The notes: a model not told the origin generated them from the letters alone. Numbered from the stretch's first letter, positions 1 through 7,826 are shown. The stretch: 32,155 nt of DNA from JAWPMV01 sp038527215 (GCA_038527215.1 JBCBGC010000091.1:1-32155); one strand, 5' to 3'. Numbers and translations are program-made.

Positions 1-60
1 GGCGTGGAAAGATTCGATGCAGAAGGTCGGGTCATCCGAGCAGATTTTAAAGATTATTCC
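1..60 (+). other. Inverted contig-tip segment carrying the continuation of exonuclease III
   Basis: Read on the plus strand in frame 1, these 60 bases encode GVERFDAEGRVIRADFKDYS. This is exactly what should follow the minus-strand exonuclease III reading, which ends ...EYGMGVE and then meets a stop at 54-56. The two pieces share GVE, encoded by GGCGTGGAA at 1-9 and by its reverse complement TTCCACGCC at 57-65. The first ~56 bases are therefore in the wrong orientation relative to the rest. A fold-back or hairpin artefact at the contig end explains this most simply; a real ~60-bp inversion at a 9-bp inverted repeat is the alternative. The orientation conflict is seen directly, and its cause is inferred. 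Confidence 0.8.
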
Positions 61-323
61 ACGCCCATCCCATATTCGACATGCTGGGGTTCTTCTTTGG
101 TAAAAAGCGCCACCCCGCTATAACCTTTCTTCTCAGCTGAATACCAAAAGGTGTGATACCCATCTGGTTTCAACACTTTCTCATCTAATTGATCTGGTTG
201 AGCTTTGGATTCCTGTAAACAGAGTACGTCAGGTTGATAAGCCTGCAGCCAATCCAAAAAGCCTTTTTTCTGAGCGGCTCTAATGCCGTTGACGTTGTAG
301 GAGATAATTTTTTGTTGGGCCAT
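57..323 (-). CDS. xth: Exodeoxyribonuclease III / AP endonuclease, N-terminal part
   Basis: N-terminal ~89 residues of an exonuclease III family enzyme (Mg-dependent 3'-5' exonuclease and abasic-site endonuclease of base excision repair, cytosolic). The family signature is clear: IISYNVNGIRAA holds the metal-binding Asn, PDVLCLQESKA holds the metal-binding Glu, and KKGYSGVALFTKEEP follows as in typical members. The start is the ATG at 321-323 (MAQQKII), 13 bp after the thiL stop. A longer reading back to 392 would run into thiL and adds nothing conserved. The gene is cut by the inverted contig tip: the true continuation is on the plus strand of bases 1-60, so the stop at 54-56 is not a natural end. 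It follows thiL closely and is probably co-transcribed with it. The full protein would be about 250-260 residues. Confidence 0.9.
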
Positions 324-336
324 ATCTGTTCGGAGA

Positions 337-1377
337 CTATTCCGGTTTTTCTTTTTTATCGGGAAAATGATTCCATCCTGAAGCTGGAACATCGGTTACC
401 GTCCCATTTCCAAGCACCACCTGGACCTGTCCTTTTTCTTCGGTAACATGACCGATAACCGTGATCCCCGGTTCTGTTTTCAACACATCAAAAGCGGAAA
501 GGGGCACGGTGAACAGTAGTTCGTAGTCTTCTCCCCCATTGAGGGCAAAGGTGGTCGGACTGATTTGAAAAGTCTCTGCCACAGAGACCGTTTGAAAATC
601 TATGGGCAGTTTATCAGCATAAATCGTAGCTCCCGTGCCACTTTGCCGACTGATATGATGCAATTCACTTCCGATGCCATCGCTAACATCAATCATGGCA
701 GTGGGCACAATGCCCCACTCCCGAAGTTTCAACACTACATCCGTTCGGGCTTCAGGTTTCAGCTGCCGGCCGATCACGTAATCGAAATCTGTCAAATCCG
801 GTTGTAATTCAGGATTTTCCAGAAAGACACTTTTTTCTCGATCCAAAATCAGGAAACCAGCATAAGCTCCCCCCACATCTCCGCTCACGCAAATCAAATC
901 TTTGGGTTGGGCACCTGAACGATAACTTACCTGGTCTTTGCCAGTTTTTCCAAAAGCTGTTACCGAAATGATTAAGCCTTGTTTGCTACTACTGGTATCT
1001 CCTCCCAACAAATCCACGCCGTATTTTTCACAGGCCATGCGAATCCCTGCGTATAATTCATCCAGGGCTTCGACCGTAAACCGATTACTCATGCCAATCG
1101 AAACGGTAATGCCATAAGGCAGCGCATTCATCGCTGCAATATCACTCAGGTTTACAGCCACAGCTTTATACCCCAAATGCCGGAGGGGAAAATAGGCCAA
1201 ATCGAAATGAATCCCTTCCAGCAAGAGATCTGTCGAAAAAACCTGGACTTCCTCCCCGTCAGCCACTACGGCCGCATCGTCTCCGATACCTTTTAGCACG
1301 GAAGCCTGCTTTCCCTGAAAGTCTCGGGTCAGGTGTTCAATCAACCCAAATTCTCCTAAAGCGGAAATGTCTGTCAT
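337..1377 (-). CDS. thiL: Thiamine-monophosphate kinase
   Basis: ThiL phosphorylates thiamine monophosphate with ATP to give thiamine diphosphate, the last step of coenzyme synthesis, in the cytosol. At 346 aa it is full length for the family. Visible landmarks in order are the N-terminal acidic loop GIGDDAAVV (residues ~30-38), STDLLLEGIHFD (48-59), VNLSDIAAMNALP, LLGGDTSSS (123-131) and MIDVSDGIGSEL near residue 230, the usual Mg/ATP and substrate loops of the PurM/ThiL fold. The ATG at 1375-1377 gives MTDISALGEFGLIEHL, the usual start of the family. No other thiamine gene is in the window. The gene reads away from the large non-coding region on its right, and xth follows it 13 bp downstream. 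Confidence 0.96.
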   Translation of the reverse strand: MTDISALGEFGLIEHLTRDFQGKQASVLKGIGDDAAVVADGEEVQVFSTDLLLEGIHFDLAYFPLRHLGYKAVAVNLSDIAAMNALPYGITVSIGMSNRFTVEALDELYAGIRMACEKYGVDLLGGDTSSSKQGLIISVTAFGKTGKDQVSYRSGAQPKDLICVSGDVGGAYAGFLILDREKSVFLENPELQPDLTDFDYVIGRQLKPEARTDVVLKLREWGIVPTAMIDVSDGIGSELHHISRQSGTGATIYADKLPIDFQTVSVAETFQISPTTFALNGGEDYELLFTVPLSAFDVLKTEPGITVIGHVTEEKGQVQVVLGNGTVTDVPASGWNHFPDKKEKPE

Positions 1378-1499
1378 GCACCTTTGGCGGTTTAAGATTC
1401 CTCCCCCTTTGAGTAGCAGACTAAGCTGTTCTCTAGAGAGCGAAATGAAAATTAATACGATTCGAAAATTGAAAGGGATTCAAAATTAAGCTTTCTGGT

Positions 1500-2400
1500 C
1501 AGACTTTAAACCCCTTGCTACTATTTTCCCTGGGGCGAAAAGCCTTTTCCACAGGGATTTGCACTTTTTTACACAAGAGATACAACAATCTAACTATTTG
1601 ACTATCATTTTGTTGACCCTCCTCGTCCTTCGCAAAAGATAAACTATCCACACCTCTGAAGATGGGGAAAACATGCATATCTGGCCTGCTTTTTGTCTAT
1701 GCTATGTCTCTCGCTTCCTCTCTGGGTTAAGGTTCCCTGATCCCTTGAGGAAAAGGGAAAGTTTGCTCGAGGATCCTCTTCAAATCATTTTCCTGATATC
1801 CTCTTATTATTCTTTTCTTTTTTATAAAAAATATAAGAGATAATAATAGGGCTGTGGATAAGGGGGATAAAATTTTGAAGAAAGTCTTGCCTCGTATGTA
1901 ATCAACCAATAACCCACATTGGGAAAGTAGATAAGTCCTGAGTTTCCCAAGTCAGGAATCTTTCCAACATTAGGAATATGTAGATTTTCCTATCAACCTA
2001 TTCTGGAGTAGTAAAAAAGCTAAATCTTAGTCGATTAGCCTTCTTCCTTTTTTGAAACATGCAGTCAATACTTTTTCCTCAAAAAAAAGCTTTCCATGAA
2101 GGGAACTATAGTTATCTACATTTACACATGGCAGTTGATAACTGATTTTGAGGAGAAATTCACAAAGACTGCTCTTGGGATAACCTGGGGAAAAAAAGTT
2201 GTTAATACACAGCTAATGTTGGCAAGTGTAAGTTTTCCACCTTTTTGTGCATAAATTCGCCCTCTGTGGAAAAGCTTATCCTCCTACCATTAGGGGTATT
2301 ATACCATTTGTGGGATTTTACTGTGGAAACTAGTTGGCTGTAAATGAGGCTTTTATCGAAGTTATCATTTTAGCCGTGGATAACGCCCTACTCTATTGAC
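1500..2400. other. oriC: Candidate chromosomal replication origin (DnaA-box cluster)
   Basis: This gene-free, AT-rich stretch holds one perfect DnaA box, TGTGGATAA (1853-1861, i.e. TTATCCACA on the minus strand). Five one-mismatch versions accompany it: TTTTCCACA (1545-1553), CTATCCACA (1644-1652), TTATCTACA (2112-2120), TGTGGAAAA (2265-2273) and CGTGGATAA (2375-2383). Weaker matches lie at 2233-2241 and 2322-2330. Boxes occur in both orientations around an AT-rich stretch at 1801-1848. Genes read away from the region (thiL/xth leftward; most genes to 13471 rightward), which suits an origin. dnaA is not in the window, but in Bacteroidota the origin is often not beside dnaA. A plasmid-type or non-functional box cluster remains possible. 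Confidence 0.6.
1801..1861 (-). other. Candidate DNA-unwinding element beside a perfect DnaA box
   Basis: Bases 1801-1848 are almost pure A/T with a few G/C. They run directly into a three-base GC spacer and the perfect DnaA box at 1853-1861. Read 3' to 5' away from the box on the plus strand, the bases after the spacer are GAT-AAT-AAT (plus-strand TAATAATAG at 1841-1849). This is the pattern of DnaA-trio elements in the basal unwinding system described in Bacillus. The order box, GC spacer, trios, AT-rich DNA is as expected for the melting site of an origin. The assignment is inferred from sequence order alone. Confidence 0.5.
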
Positions 2401-2667
2401 ATTGCAGGTTGATTTTTTATAGAGAGGTTAGCTAGAGATAGCGGGGATGTTACATTTCTAATGGATTCGCTTCAAAAGGATGGATGAATAGCCATGATGC
2501 AGGCCGATTTTGGAGGTTGGCAGGGGAAAGTTCCCGCAATAACCGTCAAAAGCTGGGCAGATCCTGTCAATGACCAATCGTACAGGGTGATTTCATATAG
2601 AAGAATGTAGACAGCCTTTTTGCTCATTTTTAGGCCTTGAGAATGAGGCGGATTTTAGGAGGGTATC

Positions 2668-2704
2668 AGGGTACAGGTTTTTTAGGTTCGCGCGATTCTC
2701 AGGG
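2668..2704. repeat. Dispersed 37-bp bipartite repeat, copy 1
   Basis: AGGGTACAG, 15 unrelated bases, then GCGATTCTCAGGG. The same two blocks with exactly the same 15-base spacing recur at 9620-9656. Both copies lie in gene-free DNA. The identity is restricted to the two blocks (22 of 22 bases), which suggests a bipartite site or the worn remnant of a repeated element. No function is assigned. Confidence 0.55.
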
Positions 2705-2717
2705 GGAGAAATTGGGG

Positions 2718-3335
2718 ACGGCTCATTCAGGAGCTATTGATATTCGTCTTTAATTCGAACATTCGTGGCTAGTTTTAAGAGGGGCCACGAATACACGAAT
2801 GGAAGACTAATGCAGGGGCTATTCGTATTCGTCTTTAATTCGAGCATTCGTGGCTGGTTTTAAGAAGGGCCACGAATGCTCGAATGGAAGACTAATGCAA
2901 AAGCTATTCGTCCTTAATTCGAGCATTAGTGGCTGGTTTTAAGAAGGGCCACGAATGCACGAATGGAAGACTCATTCAGGAGCTATTCATATTCGTCCTT
3001 AATTCGAACATTCGTGGCTATCTAAATAAGGGCCACGAATACACGAATGGAAGACTAATTCAGGAGCTATTCGTATTCGTCCCTAATTCGAAAATTCGTG
3101 GCTATCCAAATAAGGGCCACGAATACACGAATGGAAGACTAATTCAGGAGCTATTCGTATTCGTCCCTAATTCGAAAATTCGTGNNNNNNNNNNNNNNNN
3201 NNNNNNNNNNNNNNNNNNNNNNNNNNNNNNNNNNNNNNNNNNNNNNNNNNNNNNNNNNNNNNNNNNNNNNNNNNNNNNNNNNTGGCTATCCTATAAAAAG
3301 AGCACGAATGAAAGACGAATTCAGGACTATACGGC
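2718..3335. repeat. Tandem array of ~84-bp palindromic units
   Basis: Unit starts, taken at GGCCACGAAT, fall at 2783, 2868, 2947, 3031 and 3115, giving spacings of 85, 79, 84 and 84 bp. The array opens with a partial unit at ~2718, is interrupted by an N gap (3185-3282) and ends with a decayed partial unit to ~3335. Each unit begins with GGCCACGAAT and ends with ATTCGTGGCT, and its interior also pairs (CACGAATGG against ATTCGTATTCG), so each unit is an imperfect long palindrome with a ~14-bp linker. The right-hand copies are nearly identical and the left-hand ones are more diverged. Because 84 is divisible by three, one frame stays open as a 28-residue repeat, which I do not take as a gene. 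Similar CACGAAT-rich strings are, from memory, common in intergenic DNA of environmental bacteria. Confidence 0.9.
3185..3282. other. Assembly gap (98 N)
   Basis: A run of 98 unknown bases sits inside the tandem array. The sequence before it stops in ATTCGTG and resumes with TGGCTATCC, so the gap is at the same point of the repeat unit on both sides. The assembler evidently could not resolve the array, and the true number of units may be larger than shown. Confidence 0.99.
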
Positions 3336-3349
3336 CCATTGCTCGTACC

Positions 3350-3406
3350 TTTTATATATAAAGAAACCTCAGACCGATTTTTCCACTAAGAAAGGGCCTG
3401 AGGTTT
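3350..3406 (-). terminator. Probable rho-independent terminator of the crotonase gene
   Basis: On the minus strand AAACCTCAGGCC (plus 3395-3406) can pair with GGTCTGAGGTTT (plus 3364-3375), a 12-bp stem with one G-U pair and a 19-base loop, followed by CTTTATATATAAAA. It lies 53 bp past the stop of the leftward gene ending at 3460. The plus-strand reading also ends in a T-rich stretch. The loop is rather long, so confidence is moderate. Confidence 0.5.
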
Positions 3407-3459
3407 TGTCATTTTTTAGGTGCCTGTAGGGGACTAGGAGAAAATCGATTTCACCCGCC

Positions 3460-4257
3460 TTATTCCCCCTTAAAATTAGGCTCTCGCTTCTGCAAAAATG
3501 CCGAGAGCCCTTCCATAAAATCTTTACTCTTGAAGTTTTTGTCCTGGTTGATGGCCTCCGTTTCCAATGCTGCAGCCAAACCCTGATGTACGCCCGCCCG
3601 CAAATTTGCCTTGGTGCGCTGGATCGCCAGATAAGGACCAGTAGCCAGGGCCTGAGAAATTTTATCAACTGCCTGGTCGAGTTCTGCTGCAGGAAATATC
3701 TTATTGACCAGATTCAATTTCAGCGCTTCGTCCGCAGGAATCATTTCCGCAAAAGCCATCAGCTCAAAAGCTTTGTGATAACCCACTCGGGCTGGCAACA
3801 AAAATCCACCCCCAGCATCACATGAAAATCCGATTCGGGTAAAGATTTCAGAAAAACGAGCGGTTTCATCTGCATACATGAGATCGCAAGCCAAGGCGAT
3901 ATTGAAAGCAGCCCCCACACAATTTCCCCTCACTTTGGCGATGATTGGCTTATCCATTTCGACCATGCCCATGACCAGCTTATTATAGTTCTGAGTGACA
4001 AAATCATATAAACTAAAATCCTTATTGGCAATGTCTTTAGGATTCAAGTCGGCACCAGTCGCAAAATGATCTCCCATTCCCTGAAGCACAATCACTCTCA
4101 CCTCGTCATTTTCTTTGCTCCCCAAAACGAGGTCTCGCAACTGGGAAACCATATCGTTCGAAAGAGCATTCATCTTTTTGGGCTGATTGAAGGTAATGGT
4201 CATCACCTGGTTTTTTACTTCGACCAATAAAGGACCTTCAAGGATGGTTTGACTCAT
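3460..4257 (-). CDS. Enoyl-CoA hydratase/isomerase family protein (PaaG-like crotonase)
   Basis: A 265-aa crotonase-fold enzyme acting on acyl-CoA in the cytosol. The oxyanion-hole segments are DHFATGADL (63-71) and GNCVGAAFNIALACDLMYA (111-129). In the catalytic loop ARFSEIFTRIGFSCDAGGGF the position of the first hydratase Glu is Phe (139), while Asp147 sits just before AGGG. Known PaaG/isomerase-type members share this pattern, whereas true hydratases have Glu there, so an isomerase role is more likely than hydration (inference by alignment by eye). Start ATG 4255-4257 gives MSQTILEGPLL. It is transcribed divergently from the acyl-CoA dehydrogenase gene, 139 bp away, so the two probably serve the same acyl-CoA degradation route. 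Confidence 0.9.
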   Translation of the reverse strand: MSQTILEGPLLVEVKNQVMTITFNQPKKMNALSNDMVSQLRDLVLGSKENDEVRVIVLQGMGDHFATGADLNPKDIANKDFSLYDFVTQNYNKLVMGMVEMDKPIIAKVRGNCVGAAFNIALACDLMYADETARFSEIFTRIGFSCDAGGGFLLPARVGYHKAFELMAFAEMIPADEALKLNLVNKIFPAAELDQAVDKISQALATGPYLAIQRTKANLRAGVHQGLAAALETEAINQDKNFKSKDFMEGLSAFLQKREPNFKGE

Positions 4258-4347
4258 AATGGGGCTTGACTAAAAGTAAAATGTAAGAAAAGTAATATGC
4301 ATGCATACCAAATTTAGGAAAATTTTAATAACTTTATATTTTCCTGT

Positions 4348-4363
4348 AATGCTCTTGAGCATT
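4348..4363. promoter_or_regulatory. 16-bp palindrome between divergent acyl-CoA genes
   Basis: AATGCTC-TT-GAGCATT has perfect 7-bp arms around two bases, 33 bp before the acyl-CoA dehydrogenase ATG at 4397, in the shared upstream region of that gene and the crotonase gene. A 2-base centre suits a dimeric repressor site rather than an RNA hairpin. The regulator is unknown and the role is inferred from position. Confidence 0.3.
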
Positions 4364-4396
4364 TTATCCTCTAACACAATAAACAACTTTTCCAAG

Positions 4397-6199
4397 ATGG
4401 CAAATCAATATATGAGTATGAGGAACCTGAAGTTCCTCTTTAAAGATGTCCACCAGGCCAGTGATCTGGTGAACTACGAACATTTCGCCCACCTGGACGA
4501 AGAATCCATGGAAATGATGATCGATTCTTCCAAACAGCTGGCTGATACTTATTTATTTCCTCATTATGAAGATATGGATCGAAACGAGCCATACTTAGAG
4601 GATGGAGAAGTCAAAGTACACCACAGCGTAAAACCTTACCTGGATGCTTGTGCTGAAGCAGGCTTATTAGGGGTCGCTGCTCCTTTGGAATATGGCGGCA
4701 TGCAAATTCCTTCCTTGCTGGGTACTGCCCTAGGTTTCATCAGTTCGGCTGCCAACAACGGCGTAACCGGATTTTCTGGTTTGACCAATGCCGCGGCTAA
4801 TGTGATCGTGGCTTTTGCGACCGAAGAGCAAAAGGAATATTATCTGCCCAAAATGTTTGGCGGAAAATGGCAAGGTACTATGGCCTTGACCGAACCTCAG
4901 GCTGGCTCCTCTCTTTCTGATATCACCAGTACCGCTTATCCGCAGCCTGACGGAACCTATAAGATTAAAGGACAGAAAATTTATATTTCTGCCGGGGACT
5001 ATACCGAAGCAGAAAATGTAGTCCACCTCTATCTGGCCCGCATCGAAGGCGCCCCCAAAGGCACCAAAGGCATTTCACTTTTTATCGTCCCTAAATACCG
5101 GGAAGAAAATGGGGAAATGGTTTCCAATGATGTGACTGTAGCAGGACTGTATCACAAATTGGGACAAAAAGGTACCCCTGCCTGCCATATCATGGCCGGA
5201 GAAAATGATGACTGTATCGGTCATCTGGTCGGAGAAGCTCACCGCGGATTGGGCTATATGTTCAAAATGATGAACGAGGCGCGGATTGGCGTTGGTTTGG
5301 GAGGATCTGCCGTAGCTTCCGCGGCTTATTATGCTTCTTTGGAGTATGCCAAAGAAAGACCCCAGGGTAGAAAAATCACCAACCGGGATTTGAACGAGCC
5401 GCAAACCCTAATCATCAACCACCCGGATGTACAGCGGATGTTGCTTTCGCAAAAAGCCATCGTAGAAGGAGGACTCAGCCTGGTCATGCAGGCGGCAAAA
5501 TATGCCGACTTGATGGATGTTTCTGAAGGAGAGGAGAAAGAAAACTATCACCTCTTGCTGGAACTGTTGACGCCGATGGTGAAAACCTATCCTTCTGAGG
5601 CGGGCATTACTTCGGTCAGCACAGGTCTCCAGATTTTTGGTGGCGGTGGATTCTGTAAGGACTTTCCGCTGGAAAACTACTACCGGGATATTCGGATTTA
5701 TCCGATTTATGAAGGAACTACCGGTATTCAGTCTCAGGACCTGCTGGGTAGAAAAGTAACTATGAAAGGTGGCAAAGCAGTACAACTCTTTGCCCTGGAA
5801 GTAGGCAAGGCGATTGAAGCGGCCCAAACCTTTGAAGATTTAAGACCTTACGCTGAGAAGTTGGGCGAAGAAATGCAACGGATGCAAAAAGTAATCATGC
5901 ATCTGATTGGCTTCGCGATGAAAGGGGAACTGGATAAATTTCTGGCTGACGCCAACCTCTTTATGGAGATGGCCAGCCTGGTAACTGTCGGATGGCAATG
6001 GCTGATTCAGGCTACAATTGCCAAGCAAGCTTTGCTGACGGAGAACCCTCAGGGAGAGGAAAAAGCTTTCCTCGAATCGAAGGTGCACACCATGAAATTT
6101 TTCTTTCATTATGAAATTCCTAAAACCTTAGGACTTTCTCAGCGTTTAATGGAGAAAGAGTGGTTAACTATTTCAAGTGAAGCAGCACTTGTGAGTTGA
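4397..6199 (+). CDS. Acyl-CoA dehydrogenase, ~600-aa type
   Basis: An FAD-dependent enzyme that introduces the alpha-beta double bond into acyl-CoA thioesters. Landmarks are the N-terminal helical domain with LLGVAAPLEYGG, the flavin/substrate segment MALTEPQAGSSLSD, NEARIGVGLGG and the C-terminal GLQIFGGGGF...YPIYEGTTGIQSQDLLGRK, in which Glu439 is the expected catalytic base. Length (600 aa) and the extra C-terminal helical domain match the long subfamily that includes DmdC (3-methylmercaptopropionyl-CoA dehydrogenase); the substrate cannot be read from sequence. The frame is open back to 4301, but I choose ATG 4397 (MANQYMSMRNLKFLF): the earlier codons are AT-rich, include a 16-bp palindrome and show no family similarity. 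A strong terminator follows 37 bp after the stop, so the gene appears monocistronic. Confidence 0.94.
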   Translation: MANQYMSMRNLKFLFKDVHQASDLVNYEHFAHLDEESMEMMIDSSKQLADTYLFPHYEDMDRNEPYLEDGEVKVHHSVKPYLDACAEAGLLGVAAPLEYGGMQIPSLLGTALGFISSAANNGVTGFSGLTNAAANVIVAFATEEQKEYYLPKMFGGKWQGTMALTEPQAGSSLSDITSTAYPQPDGTYKIKGQKIYISAGDYTEAENVVHLYLARIEGAPKGTKGISLFIVPKYREENGEMVSNDVTVAGLYHKLGQKGTPACHIMAGENDDCIGHLVGEAHRGLGYMFKMMNEARIGVGLGGSAVASAAYYASLEYAKERPQGRKITNRDLNEPQTLIINHPDVQRMLLSQKAIVEGGLSLVMQAAKYADLMDVSEGEEKENYHLLLELLTPMVKTYPSEAGITSVSTGLQIFGGGGFCKDFPLENYYRDIRIYPIYEGTTGIQSQDLLGRKVTMKGGKAVQLFALEVGKAIEAAQTFEDLRPYAEKLGEEMQRMQKVIMHLIGFAMKGELDKFLADANLFMEMASLVTVGWQWLIQATIAKQALLTENPQGEEKAFLESKVHTMKFFFHYEIPKTLGLSQRLMEKEWLTISSEAALVS

Positions 6200-6235
6200 T
6201 CAATCAAACCCAATATCAAAAAGTTAGTGTAAGCG

Positions 6236-6265
6236 ATCCCGGCGTCCTCGCCGGGATTTTTTTTT
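6236..6265 (+). terminator. Rho-independent terminator of the acyl-CoA dehydrogenase gene
   Basis: ATCCCGGCG (6236-6244), a 4-base loop and CGCCGGGAT (6249-6257) form a perfect 9-bp GC-rich stem followed by nine T (6257-6265). It lies 37 bp after the stop of the gene ending at 6199. It also rules out reading the following gene from upstream codons at 6196. Confidence 0.95.
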
Positions 6266-6369
6266 CTGAAAAAATATTCCTTATCTCCTGTGAGGCTTTT
6301 CCTCAAAATAGGTCAGTAAGCCCTCCGATAAATTCTGTAATTTCGCTCCACACAAAAGTTCGTCTAATC

Positions 6370-7821
6370 TTGAATACTTCAACCGTTAGCCTGCTCTCCT
6401 CTCTATTCGAAAAATGGTGTGGCCACTCCCCTACCGAGTTTATTCCCCTTCAGCCTTCGGGCTCTTACCGGGAGTATTATCGTCTGGTCAAAGGAAATCA
6501 TTCGGCGATTGGCGTTTTTCACCGCAACGATAAAGAAAATCAGGCCTTCATTTCTTTTACCAAGCACTTCTTAAGTAAAGGCGTTCCCGTACCGGATATC
6601 CTGGGGGAAGATCTCGACCAACAGGTATATCTGCTGAGTGATCTGGGAGATGCGGCTTTGTTTGGGATGCTGGCGGAAAATCGGGAGGGAGAAAACATCC
6701 ATCAGGAGATCATTGATCTATATAAAGAAGCTTTGGGCAACCTGGCTTATGTGCAAATCAAAGCTGGACAAGACCTGGATTATTCGGCCTGCTATCCGCG
6801 GGCAGCTTTTGATCAGCAGTCTATTCTTTGGGACCTCAATTACTTCAAGTATTATTTCCTTCGCCTGGCTAAAATTCCCTTTGATGAGCAATTGTTGGAA
6901 GAAGATTTCCGCAAATTTGCGGATTATCTGATGGAAGCGGATCATGATTATTTCCTCTATCGGGATTTTCAGGCCCGAAATATCATGGTCCATGAAGGCA
7001 ATCCTTTTTTCATTGATTATCAGGGAGGCAGAAAAGGCGCCTTGCAATATGACCTGGCTTCCATTCTTTATCAGGCCAAAGCAGATTTACCGGATCAGGT
7101 ACGAGAGGAATTGTTGAGTCATTATCTGCACGTCGCAGGTCAATGGTTAGATATAGATGAACCAAAATTCCGGCAATTTTATCAGGCCTATGTGCTGGTC
7201 CGCCTGATTCAGGTGATGGGGGCTTATGGCTTTCGGGGATTTTTCGAGCGAAAGCCACATTTTTTGGAAAGCGTGCCCTATGCCGTCAAACATCTGACGG
7301 GATTGATCAACCAGATTGAACTGCCCCTCGAATTACCGGAACTCTTCCAGGCGCTGCAAGCCATTACCAAATCTGAAAAACTCAAAGAGTTTGTCTTGCC
7401 TCAGGAAAAGAACCAAAAACTAACGGTTCGCATCAGCAGCTTTTCTTATAAGCGGGGCTTACCCGAGGATCCATCCGGCAATGGCGGCGGGTTTATTTTT
7501 GATTGCCGGGCCATTCATAATCCCGGCCGATACCAACCTTATAAACATTTGACGGGCAGAGATCGGGACGTGATTGACTTCCTGAAAAAGGAAAGTGAGA
7601 TCGATCAATTCCTGAATCACGTCTATGCGCTAGTAGATAAATCTGTGCGAAACTACTTAAAGCGAAACTTTACTCACCTGTCCGTAAGTTTCGGATGCAC
7701 AGGCGGTCAGCACCGCTCAGTTTTCTGTGCTGATAGCCTGGCCAAGCATCTCAAACGCAAGTTTAATGTCAACATTGAGCTCCAGCATGTCGAGCAGGAG
7801 TTGAAAAACTGGGTGAACTAG
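6370..7821 (+). CDS. APH/AmgK-like sugar kinase fused to RapZ C-terminal domain
   Basis: A 483-aa two-domain protein. Residues ~1-330 are an aminoglycoside-phosphotransferase-fold kinase: LQPSGSYREYYRL near the start, YLLSDLGD (88-94), catalytic YRDFQARN (Asp199, Asn204) and IDYQGGRKGALQYDLAS with metal-binding Asp216. This layout is that of AmgK, the anomeric N-acetylmuramate/N-acetylglucosamine kinase. Residues ~352-483 match the RapZ C-terminal domain: SSFSYKRGLP, FDCRAIHNPGRY, LTGRDRDV, VSFGCTGGQHRS. In E. coli RapZ this domain senses glucosamine-6-phosphate. The start is uncertain: the frame is open back to 6196 but crosses a terminator. TTG 6370 (MNTSTVSLLSSLFEKW) gives the usual family N-terminus and no suitable ATG exists. 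The MurU-like gene begins 5 bp after the stop. Confidence 0.9.
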   Translation: MNTSTVSLLSSLFEKWCGHSPTEFIPLQPSGSYREYYRLVKGNHSAIGVFHRNDKENQAFISFTKHFLSKGVPVPDILGEDLDQQVYLLSDLGDAALFGMLAENREGENIHQEIIDLYKEALGNLAYVQIKAGQDLDYSACYPRAAFDQQSILWDLNYFKYYFLRLAKIPFDEQLLEEDFRKFADYLMEADHDYFLYRDFQARNIMVHEGNPFFIDYQGGRKGALQYDLASILYQAKADLPDQVREELLSHYLHVAGQWLDIDEPKFRQFYQAYVLVRLIQVMGAYGFRGFFERKPHFLESVPYAVKHLTGLINQIELPLELPELFQALQAITKSEKLKEFVLPQEKNQKLTVRISSFSYKRGLPEDPSGNGGGFIFDCRAIHNPGRYQPYKHLTGRDRDVIDFLKKESEIDQFLNHVYALVDKSVRNYLKRNFTHLSVSFGCTGGQHRSVFCADSLAKHLKRKFNVNIELQHVEQELKNWVN

Positions 7822-7826
7822 CGCTT

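Noticed and set aside
1727..1909. 60-codon minus-strand open frame with a hydrophobic stretch
   Set aside because: It lies in the AT-rich part of the origin candidate, overlaps the perfect DnaA box, and its hydrophobic run comes from AT-rich codons. No family similarity.
2929..3429. Open plus-strand frame with 28-residue repeats across the tandem array
   Set aside because: The frame stays open only because the unit is 84 bp. It crosses the N gap, has no start signal, breaks at the 79- and 85-bp units, and the repeats pair as palindromes, which indicates non-coding DNA.
6196..6369. Longer N-terminus of the kinase-RapZ protein
   Set aside because: The extension would read through a perfect rho-independent terminator at 6236-6265 and shows no similarity to the kinase family.
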